Positions 25,282 to 30,576 of a DNA stretch of 30,576 nucleotides are shown in pieces (positions within the stretch are counted from its first letter, which is position 1; each line of letters opens with the position of its first letter). Source of the stretch: an uncultured Clostridia bacterium (GTDB lineage Bacteria; Bacillota; Clostridia; Christensenellales; Pumilibacteraceae); assembly GCA_934229275.1 (NCBI GenBank), contig CAKQDN010000021.1, positions 1 to 30,576 on the forward strand, written 5' to 3'. Position numbers and translations under genes: made by a program. Below the pieces are notes generated by a model. The model made no database searches. It was not told where the DNA came from and saw only the letters and a list, made by a program, of their open reading frames with translations.

Positions 25282-27174
25282 TTATTCTTTTGCCGCAAAA
25301 AATTTATTTCTGTAAAGCAATCTGAAGAACAAGTAACTAAGCGGTAGATTCGTACTCAAAATCATGGGCATGAACAGCGTAACCGAATAATCGGCAATGG
25401 AGGAGCGCAGCGGCATTCCCATGAAAAGATTCACACCGAATGAGAGCAGACATATCAGAAGCATTACGACCAGTTTATACCAGAGCGATTCGATTATACT
25501 GTTTTCTATGCGCTTTTTCGCTCTCGGATTGTTATAGTATTTAATAGCGGCAACAATCGGAATAACGAGCGAAACAATAATCGCAAGAACGAATGTAGCG
25601 GTGTCTAATTTACCGGTCGAACCGACGCCGTTTTTGCATACTATGTATGTGACAAGCGATTCGAGCAGCATAATTACAAAGAGCATGCCGCCGATAACAA
25701 GACGCAGCAAACTGTCATTATAATAATATTTAACCGAATAGCGATGTTTTGCCGAATTATCGTTAGTTCTGACAACGACTTCTTCGCCTAATTCTCGTGC
25801 AGACTCTACAATATTTCCGAAAGCGCGAACCGAAACTCTGTCGTTGAGTTCGAGTGCGTTGTTCTCTATGTCTGTCTTGGTAATATCGGAACCCGTATTG
25901 CCGAATTTATCGATCATCTCGGTCAAAACATTCTGATATTCGTTGCCCGGAGTAGCGCTTGATTCGATTTCGGCTTGAGCGGCGTCACCGGCTTTTTGCA
26001 TTTCTTCACCGTCATGATAGCGGATGAAGTCGGTTTTTTCTTCTTTGAGAGGAGAAAGTTCGGCTTCGATGGCGTCGGCAGCAGAATCGCTCGAATCGGC
26101 ATAGGGGTAATCCGCTTCCGAATAATTATCTCCGAAAGGCATGGCGGAGGCAATGGAATCGTATTCTACGTTTTTCGCAGTCGGACTGAAAATATTATTC
26201 GATTTAGATAAGTCGCCGGTTTTCAAATCATCGATATAACTGTTTTCTCCGTTGGTTCTGTTGAAAATAGCACTGATATCTTCGGTCTCTTCGCCGACCT
26301 CGGGTTGCTTTTGCTCGTTTTGAGCGGCAATACCGGCGTCAAACCAGGAAATATCGCCTTTTTTTGCACTTTCGGCACCGTCAAAATGCGTTTCGGAAGT
26401 GTTGTACGGAGCAAATTCTTTATTTTGTTCGCCAGCGGGCTGTCTTCCGAAATCGGGCGGTAAAAATCTGCCGCCGTCTCCGGTCGAAACGTTGCCGTCG
26501 TTTACATCGTTATTTGTTTTATCTTCGTCTACGGTAGCCGCGCTAAGATCGGGTTGTTTTTCAGGTTGAACGGCAATATCGGAAATGGAAAGTTGCGCGC
26601 CGTCGTCTTTCGCTGTTTCATTCGCCGCGTTTTGTTCGGAAGTCTGCTCCGATTTTTCCGCTAAGATATTTTTATATTCAGGCTCGGACGTAATAACGTC
26701 ATTCACCGTTTCTATATTGGTTTTTTCCTGTTCGGCAACGGTGGAAACAGTGACGACAGAGGTAGAGGTTGCATCGGTTTGCTCGGACGAAATGCGTTCG
26801 TCGGGACGAGAAATTGCGGGTTCATCGCCCAAATCGTACTTATTCTCGGAAATAAGTTTGTCTATAACCGTGCGGGAATACTCGTAATCATCCTGACTTT
26901 GCTTAAAAACTTCTCTTCCGAGATCGGTAAGAGAAAAGTATTTACGCCTGCCGCCGTTGGATTGTTCGCCCCAATACGAACTGACATAGCCCAAAGATTC
27001 CAGGCGTTTTAAACACGAGTACAAAGTGGGCTGTTTAATCGAAAACTGCCCGTGGCTTTTTTGCTCGATTTCGCTCACTATATCATAACCGTAGCGATCG
27101 CCCGAATAGAGTGCGCTTAAAATTATGGTATTGATATTACCGCGAAGAAGATCGCTGTTGATTTCTTTTGGCAT
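25282..27174 (-). CDS. PadR-family regulator fused to an acidic linker and four-helix membrane domain
   Basis: 630 aa against about 110-200 for ordinary PadR proteins. Residues 1-105 are a PadR winged helix (NINTIILSALYSGDRYGYDIVSEIEQKS, QPTLYSCLKRLESLGYVSSYWGEQSNGGRRKYFSLTDLG). A roughly 370-residue low-complexity acidic region follows, rich in Glu, Asp, Asn, Gln and Ser. The C-terminal 140 residues hold four membrane helices (LVIGGMLFVIMLLESLVTYIV, FVLAIIVSLVIPIVAAI, LVVMLLICLLSFGVNLF, LFMPMILSTNLPLSYLFF). The DNA-binding domain would thus be tethered to the membrane by a long flexible arm. AAGGAG precedes ATG 27174. The targets are unknown; no partner gene follows it. Confidence 0.85.
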   Translation of the reverse strand: MPKEINSDLLRGNINTIILSALYSGDRYGYDIVSEIEQKSHGQFSIKQPTLYSCLKRLESLGYVSSYWGEQSNGGRRKYFSLTDLGREVFKQSQDDYEYSRTVIDKLISENKYDLGDEPAISRPDERISSEQTDATSTSVVTVSTVAEQEKTNIETVNDVITSEPEYKNILAEKSEQTSEQNAANETAKDDGAQLSISDIAVQPEKQPDLSAATVDEDKTNNDVNDGNVSTGDGGRFLPPDFGRQPAGEQNKEFAPYNTSETHFDGAESAKKGDISWFDAGIAAQNEQKQPEVGEETEDISAIFNRTNGENSYIDDLKTGDLSKSNNIFSPTAKNVEYDSIASAMPFGDNYSEADYPYADSSDSAADAIEAELSPLKEEKTDFIRYHDGEEMQKAGDAAQAEIESSATPGNEYQNVLTEMIDKFGNTGSDITKTDIENNALELNDRVSVRAFGNIVESARELGEEVVVRTNDNSAKHRYSVKYYYNDSLLRLVIGGMLFVIMLLESLVTYIVCKNGVGSTGKLDTATFVLAIIVSLVIPIVAAIKYYNNPRAKKRIENSIIESLWYKLVVMLLICLLSFGVNLFMGMPLRSSIADYSVTLFMPMILSTNLPLSYLFFRLLYRNKFFAAKE

Positions 27175-27215
27175 AATTCTCCTTAAATTGTTTCAAAAGA
27201 CTTCTTTGTCTACTA

Positions 27216-27244
27216 ATTATATAATAAAACAAAGGTAAAGTCAA
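27216..27244 (-). promoter_or_regulatory. Promoter of the PadR fusion gene
   Basis: Minus strand: TTGACT (27244-27239), 17 bp, TATAAT (27221-27216). Downstream, AGAC and GTCT form a spaced inverted repeat (about 27199-27212) that could be an operator. Confidence 0.8.
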
Positions 27245-27275
27245 TCGAATGAGAATAAAATACTTAAATTAATTG

Positions 27276-27298
27276 AGTACTATGTCACACATAATACT
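27276..27298. repeat. Dispersed 23-bp palindrome, copy 4 (at recombinase stop codon)
   Basis: Mismatches at positions 12, 13 and 19, leaving arms AGTACTATGTC and ATAATACT. Its last base is the last base of the recombinase stop codon. No T-run follows on the minus strand. Confidence 0.75.
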
Positions 27299-28374
27299 CA
27301 ACTGTCGTTGTTTTGACGTAATTTGATTAAATTTGCGCTGTTTCTGCGTATTTCGTCACTAATTGCCGCATAGTGCTTCTTTGTCGTATTGACGTCACGA
27401 TGACCGAGAATATCCGCAACGACGTATATGTCTTTGGTTTCGCGATACAGTGTGGTGCCGAAAGTAGAGCGCAATTTATGCGGAGTAATTTTTTTCAACG
27501 GAGCCGCAATAGCCGCATATTTTTTCACAAGATTTTCGACCGTACGAATATTGATTCGTTTGCCCTGAAGCGATAAAAACAAAGCGTCGTCATCCTTCAT
27601 GTTTTTTCCGAACTGTGTTTGGTCGGTAATCTGATCCTCTTTCCAGTTAAGATAATCGATAAGAGCGGAGGCAACTTCTTCTGAAAAATACAAAATCGCC
27701 TTATTGCCGCCTTTTCGAGTAACCAGCACGGAATTATTATCAAAATTCAAATCCGAATTATTGATTCCGACGCATTCGCTTATTCGAATTCCGGTTCCGA
27801 GCATGAGAGAAAGCAAAGCGACGTCACGAGTTTTTGTAATGGCGTGATAATTTTTTTCGCGAACCGATAGAGAGTCGCCCGATACCGCCTCGTCAAGCAA
27901 TCTCGACATCTCGTTTTTTTCAAGAAAAACTATAGGTTTGTCGTGAATTTTCGGGGTGTCGACCTTCTGCGTAATGTTGCTGTCTAAAAAATTATGCTTG
28001 TAATAGTACTTGAAAAACGAGCGAAGAGCAGATAATTTTCGTTCTTTCGCGCGCTCTCCGCACTTGATTTTTTTGCCATCATCACCTATGTAATAAGACA
28101 GATATTCCAGAAAAAGTTCAATATCAAACGCTTCAAGTTGAGATAAATCTTCCAGTGTAATGTGTTTTACATCGGAATATTTATTTTTATATCGCGTTTT
28201 AAGCAAATAATGGAGAAAAATCTTCAAATCGTTCGCATATGCAAAACGAGTAAGGGGAGTAGTGCGCATTTGTATTCCGACTATGAATTGCCTGACGTAT
28301 TCGGGTAATTGATCGCAAATTTCACGCGTTCGCTCCGTATACAATATTTCTCTGCTCTCAAAGTAATCGCTCAT
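27298..28374 (-). CDS. XerS-like tyrosine recombinase
   Basis: 358 aa. The full catalytic set is visible: Arg197 (GTGIRISE), Lys221 (TRKGGNKA), His299 and Arg302 (TPHKLRSTF), His325 (LGHRDV) and the nucleophile Tyr335 (KKHYAAI). The N-terminal core-binding domain is SAM-like (about 23-135). From memory, length and several blocks (LPEYVRQF, RKLSALRSFFKYY, RKGGNKA, TPHKLR) resemble streptococcal XerS, a single-protein Xer that resolves chromosome dimers, more than the 300-aa XerC/XerD. It could be the chromosome-dimer resolvase or the integrase of a small element; context (structured repeats, gene remnant) leaves both open. The promoter lies so close to ATG that the mRNA may be leaderless. Confidence 0.88.
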   Translation of the reverse strand: MSDYFESREILYTERTREICDQLPEYVRQFIVGIQMRTTPLTRFAYANDLKIFLHYLLKTRYKNKYSDVKHITLEDLSQLEAFDIELFLEYLSYYIGDDGKKIKCGERAKERKLSALRSFFKYYYKHNFLDSNITQKVDTPKIHDKPIVFLEKNEMSRLLDEAVSGDSLSVREKNYHAITKTRDVALLSLMLGTGIRISECVGINNSDLNFDNNSVLVTRKGGNKAILYFSEEVASALIDYLNWKEDQITDQTQFGKNMKDDDALFLSLQGKRINIRTVENLVKKYAAIAAPLKKITPHKLRSTFGTTLYRETKDIYVVADILGHRDVNTTKKHYAAISDEIRRNSANLIKLRQNNDS

Positions 28375-28380
28375 GCTTAA

Positions 28381-28409
28381 ATTATAACATATTATTCGTA
28401 AAATTCCAA
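28381..28409 (-). promoter_or_regulatory. Recombinase promoter, probably leaderless transcript
   Basis: Minus strand: TTGGAA (28409-28404), 17 bp, TATAAT (28386-28381), then six bases to ATG 28374. No Shine-Dalgarno is present. Confidence 0.65.
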
Positions 28410-28488
28410 TTAAATAAATTATTTTTATTTATCGGTGCGCTGACAAATGTAATTTACCGTTTGCAAAAACGTTGATTTTCTCAAATAA

Positions 28489-28593
28489 CTAACAGAATTC
28501 AATTTGCAGGAACTTGTTCGGGAAATGGGACTTACGAAAGTCAAGAACAACGACAAGATGATAGTATTCAGGAGAAAACATGATAATACATAA
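28489..28593 (+). pseudogene. C-terminal remnant of a lost gene
   Basis: An open frame of 34 codons with normal protein-like content (NLQELVREMGLTKVKNND, then KMIVFRRKHDNT) ends at 28593, 14 bp inside the next gene. An in-frame stop at 28486 cuts it off upstream, and no start or ribosome site fits. It looks like the 3' end of a gene that formerly overlapped the unknown protein below. I do not recognise the family. Confidence 0.5.
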
Positions 28594-28972
28594 TCAGCCG
28601 GCGGACATTATAATCAAGAAAAGTCCGGGCGCTCCGACAGGGCTTCGGTGGCACTGGTTTCGCTGGTGCTTCCAGAATTCGAAACTAAAAAATTATTTCG
28701 AACTCATATACGATTATACCGGCAACGGCTACGTATTGGTACGAGCCAAACACCGGGACGACTTCACGAAAAAAACGGGCATTTCAAGACGTTATGATTG
28801 GGAAATTTTTTCCGTGCTCAGAACGAGCAAACAATGCTATAGATGTGTTTACACGGACGTTTTAATGGGCGACGTGAAATACTTCACGGCACATTCTCCC
28901 GAGAAATTGCTTCGAAAAGTCGCGAAAGTCGCAAAAATAAGTACTATGTCTGACAAAGTATCCGGGAAATAG
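28580..28972 (+). CDS. Unknown 130-aa basic protein
   Basis: I do not recognise it. It is basic and aromatic-rich (TGLRWHWFRWCFQNSKLKNY, then RRYDWEIFSVLRTSKQCYRC), with no signal peptide or membrane helix; a small nucleic-acid-binding or phage-type protein is possible. AGGAG six bases before ATG 28580 is a strong start signal and lies in the remnant gene upstream. The last ten residues (STMSDKVSGK) are largely encoded by palindrome copy 5, so the C-terminus may have been rewritten by the repeat. Confidence 0.6.
   Translation: MIIHNQPADIIIKKSPGAPTGLRWHWFRWCFQNSKLKNYFELIYDYTGNGYVLVRAKHRDDFTKKTGISRRYDWEIFSVLRTSKQCYRCVYTDVLMGDVKYFTAHSPEKLLRKVAKVAKISTMSDKVSGK
28940..28962. repeat. Dispersed 23-bp palindrome, copy 5 (C-terminus of the unknown protein)
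   Basis: Mismatches at positions 17, 22 and 23; the left arm AGTACTATGTC and centre T-GAC are perfect. Read as S-T-M-S-D-K-V-S, the same phase as copies 1 and 2. Confidence 0.78.
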
Positions 28973-28977
28973 TTTAT

Positions 28978-29005
28978 TATTCGTAAAAGTGTAGTTTTAC
29001 GAATA
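28978..29005. repeat. TATTCGTAAAA hairpin, copy 1
   Basis: ATTCGTAAAA (28979-28988), loop GTGTAG, TTTTACGAAT (28995-29004), extended by one T-A pair. It begins 6 bp after the unknown gene's stop. The arm also occurs alone at 28394-28403 in the recombinase promoter, and the unit recurs at 29839-29869 and 29947-29980. Confidence 0.7.
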
Positions 29006-29164
29006 GTTGTAATTCGTGTCGCTCTCCCTTTTTGCTTCTCGTTTTATTTGTTTTTTAGGCTGTTATTGCTCTGTTTTTTTCTTACTTTCTAATCCCATTA
29101 ATCTTTTACTTTGATTTTAGTAAATTTTGGCATTTTTTATTTTTTCGTATACTTAAAAACAGAA

Positions 29165-29297
29165 GCCTTAAATCTTCTACTTTTATGAGTTATGTGTTGC
29201 CATTATCAAGGGCAACACACGGCTGCGCTGCAATAAGGCTTCCGCGTCGCAGGGCGTACTCTCGTACGCTCCGGCGCGACTTGCGGAGATTTAAAGC
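29165..29297. repeat. Multi-hairpin structured segment, GC-rich
   Basis: GCCTTAAATCT (29165-29175) pairs with AGATTTAAAGC (29287-29297). Inside are GTGTTGCC/GGCAACAC (29194-29218) and a nested arm CCGC-GTCGC...GCGAC-TT-GCGG (29242-29286) topped by GCGTAC-tctc-GTACGC (29254-29269). The GC content contrasts sharply with the T-rich flanks. It does not share the conserved blocks of the two 162-nt elements. Confidence 0.5.
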
Positions 29298-29615
29298 AGC
29301 GTGCCCGGCGTTCGAGCGCTCGCAAACAGCGTCAAAAAAGACTGCATCACCCGAGACAGATAACCGTCCGTATTTCTACTCTCGTACCTATCAGGATCTT
29401 ACAACTGCACGTTCTTCCATCTTCTGTTGGCGTTCGTTCTAGTCGTTCGCAAAATCTTTTCTCAATCACTTTTTATGATTTTTGTTCAGACCTCCTTTTT
29501 CTTGTTGCATAGGTGTTTTTCATTTTTTCATTGCTTCTGTTTTTATATTATTACACTTCAAAATTTTTGTCAACTAATTTTCTATCGTCGGAAAAATTTT
29601 TTCGGCTAATATGGC

Positions 29616-29777
29616 ACAAAGCAGGCTATTTATTCCAAGGTGTTTGAGCAAAGAGCCTCGGAGTTTAGCGTTCGAGCGGCTCACGGGGCGGACGACACAC
29701 GGCCGCCCGGCATGAAGCCTAACGCTAAACTCTTCTCTTTTGCTCAAACCTTTCTCGGCATAAACCGCCTGCTTTGT
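29616..29777 (+). ncRNA. Structured 162-nt element A (candidate RNA or folded-DNA site)
   Basis: Outer helix ACAAAGCAGGC / GCCTGCTTTGT (29616-29626 / 29767-29777), 11 perfect pairs. Then the conserved TTTATTCCAAG, helix GTTTGAGCAAA / TTTGCTCAAAC (29642-29652 / 29739-29749), the conserved GAGCCTCGG, and helix GAGTTTAGCGTT / AACGCTAAACTC (29661-29672 / 29721-29732) with a GC-rich tip. On the 3' side lies the conserved CCTTTCTCGGCATAAAC. A T-rich run follows (29782-29810). The strand is a guess based on that run. Element B has the same length and blocks but different helix sequences. Confidence 0.5.
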
Positions 29778-29838
29778 CTGTGTTTATTTTTAACGGTTGT
29801 TTTTTCTTCCTATTTTCTCTCTGCTTGCATAGTTACAA

Positions 29839-29869
29839 CTATTACGCAAAACTACCATTTTACAAATAG
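29839..29869. repeat. Imperfect CTATT...AATAG hairpin, copy 2
   Basis: CTATTACGCAAAA and TTTTACAAATAG around a 6-nt loop, partly paired. The reverse complement of its left side (29833-29852) closely matches the TTTTACGAATAGTTGTAA of copy 1. A small hairpin ATAGGT/ACCTAT follows (29866-29885). Confidence 0.45.
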
Positions 29870-29886
29870 GTTTATTTTTACCTATC

Positions 29887-29933
29887 GAACACACCAACGG
29901 TTTTTTTAATCGAAGGCTACCGTTGACGTGTTC
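29887..29933. repeat. Inverted repeat GAACAC..CAACGG / CCGTTG..GTGTTC
   Basis: Two 6-bp helices on each side separated by an AC/AC internal loop (29887-29900 with 29920-29933), and a 19-nt loop starting with seven T. It sits between hairpin copies 2 and 3. Confidence 0.6.
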
Positions 29934-29946
29934 TCGACTAATAAAA

Positions 29947-29980
29947 CTATTGCGTAAAATCTGACAAGTTTTACGAATAG
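29947..29980. repeat. CTATT-G-CGTAAAA hairpin, copy 3
   Basis: CTATTGCGTAAAA pairs with TTTTACGAATAG as a 12-bp stem with one bulged G, loop TCTGACAAG; A-T pairs extend the base. Confidence 0.65.
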
Positions 29981-30093
29981 TTAGAAAGTATACCTCCGCT
30001 TATTTTTCTTTACTTCTCTTTGTTGTAATGCTGTCTGGTAATGCGTCTACACACACTACTTACGGAATTATATCTGTCTAAGGCTTATTTTCC

Positions 30094-30255
30094 GCGGTAA
30101 GTTCTTTTTATTCCAAGATGCTTGTTTACACGAGCCTCGGTGCTCGGAGGTTTGTTCGGCTTTGCCGTCAACGCTATGGCGCCGTCGGCTGTTCAGCCTA
30201 CCACCAAGTACTTCTCATACAAACAAGCCTTTCTCGGCATAAACGAACTTTCCGC
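30094..30255 (+). ncRNA. Structured 162-nt element B (candidate RNA or folded-DNA site)
   Basis: The same plan as element A, 478 bp downstream. Outer helix GCGGTAAGTTC / GAACTTTCCGC (30094-30104 / 30245-30255, 10 of 11 pairs), the conserved TTTATTCCAAG at the same offset, helix GCTTGTTT / AAACAAGC (30120-30127 / 30221-30228), the conserved GAGCCTCGG, and an inner helix GGTGCTCGG with CCAAGTACT (one mismatch, G-T pairs). The conserved CTTCTC and CCTTTCTCGGCATAAAC lie on the 3' side. The helices differ in sequence from element A yet still pair. Confidence 0.5.
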
Positions 30256-30414
30256 TACTGTTCTCCTTAACGTGTACAAAAGCTTGTTTTCGATAAAAAA
30301 CAATCAAACCGCGCCACATTACCTTTTTATCACAAAAATGATTTGCAGTGGATCGTTCGAATATAATTTGCAAATCGTTGTCAACGCTATATTTTATTTT
30401 ATAAACAAATTTTT

Positions 30415-30445
30415 CCATAGTACTATGTCTAACATAGTACTATGG
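30415..30445. repeat. Dispersed palindrome, copy 6, extended form
   Basis: The core copy (30419-30441) differs from the consensus only at position 13. Four further bases on each side also pair, giving 14-bp arms CCATAGTACTATGT and its complement around CTA. No T-run follows on either strand. It lies 32 bp past the stop of the minus-strand gene fragment at the window edge. Confidence 0.85.
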
Positions 30446-30476
30446 ATTGTCGCTTTTGACCCGTTTTCCAATATTT

Positions 30477-30576
30477 TTACTGATTTTTCATGTTGAACCA
30501 AACGGTTATTCTACAAGGCTGCCGATCATAATTCTGACCTGCGGAAGCATAATCAACGAAATTTATTTCATCCTCA
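30477..30576 (-). CDS. Possible 3' end of a minus-strand gene entering from the right
   Basis: An open frame of 32 codons from the window edge to TAA at 30477-30479, reading EDEINFVDYASAGQNYDRQP then CRITVWFNMKNQ. Of the three minus-strand frames only this one stays open to the edge, and its composition is protein-like. Too short to identify. Confidence 0.4.
   Translation of the reverse strand, partial: EDEINFVDYASAGQNYDRQPCRITVWFNMKNQ

Larger units (their letters stand above)
28973..30476. other. Gene desert of about 1.5 kb rich in T-runs and inverted repeats
   Basis: No open frame here has a ribosome site, conserved motif or protein-like composition; the few longer frames cross the hairpins. 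The forward strand is pyrimidine-rich (for example 29010-29155 and 29440-29610). Successive foldable units at 28978-29005, 29165-29297, 29616-29777, 29833-29985 and 30094-30255 suggest structured RNA or folded-DNA sites rather than decayed genes. Confidence 0.7.

Noticed and set aside
25637..25655. A seventh palindrome copy in the PadR gene (ACTATGTATGTGACA)
   Set aside because: Only one arm partly matches and the symmetry is lost; within chance for a partial match.
29616..30255. Integron array with attC sites
   Set aside because: Not excluded, but no cassette gene lies between the elements, the recombinase lacks an obvious IntI-type insert by eye, and the RYYYAAC/GTTRRRY ends are not clear. 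Kept only as an alternative.
30415..30445. The palindromes as ordinary intrinsic terminators
   Set aside because: No T-run follows on either strand at any clear copy, and three copies lie inside genes.
28973..30476. Group II intron, retron or CRISPR array
   Set aside because: No reverse transcriptase or Cas gene, no evenly spaced direct repeats, and no recognisable intron domain V.
29185..30496. Open frames of 60-124 codons on the forward strand in the desert
   Set aside because: They run across the hairpins, have no ribosome binding sites, and their translations look like random T-rich or GC-hairpin sequence.

Overview
The window looks like chromosomal DNA from a low-to-moderate-GC, Gram-positive-type bacterium of the Bacillota, most likely an uncultured gut clostridium; I would not go below class. 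Supporting signs are the mutS-mutL-miaB-miaA cluster followed by a YnbB-like PLP enzyme, a MutS2 with a terminal Smr domain, a NifS-type desulfurase next to a ThiI that has no rhodanese domain, strong AGGAG-type ribosome binding sites, and sigma-A promoters with TTGACA/TATAAT boxes.

Positions 1-8795 hold a dense forward run: the 3' part of pheT, a U32 family protein (probable RNA hydroxylase type), mutS2, a small membrane protein, a cysteine desulfurase and thiI. The last two form a sulfur relay for tRNA 4-thiouridine. A class A penicillin-binding protein (10712-8748, minus) converges on thiI and overlaps its 3' end by 48 bp. Positions 10765-19805 hold a second forward run: miaB, mutS, mutL, miaA, a YnbB-like enzyme and a NodB-like deacetylase, closed by a strong terminator. 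It combines mismatch repair with tRNA A37 modification (MiaA makes the i6A that MiaB methylthiolates).

Positions 19900-25000 are regulatory and accessory: a membrane-anchored XRE regulator plus a lipoprotein, then an AraC regulator divergent from an EamA transporter with a clear two-half-site operator between them. Positions 24960-25264 hold tRNA-Trp with a perfect consensus promoter, plus a duplicated piece of its 3' end with its own terminator hairpin. A PadR regulator fused to a four-helix membrane domain and a XerS-like tyrosine recombinase follow on the minus strand, then a gene remnant and a small unknown protein. From 28973 to about 30476 I see no gene; that stretch is full of inverted repeats.

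Three non-standard signals stand out. (1) A 23-bp near-perfect palindrome occurs six times (1558, 4245, 17687, 27276, 28940, 30419). Three copies lie inside coding genes, always in the same reading phase; one touches the recombinase stop codon. (2) Two 162-nt elements (29616-29777 and 30094-30255) share conserved sequence blocks but have different helices that still pair. That compensatory pattern points to a structured RNA or a folded-DNA recombination site. (3) The recombinase, the gene remnant, the duplicated tRNA end and the repeat-rich desert lie close together, suggesting a recombination-active region.
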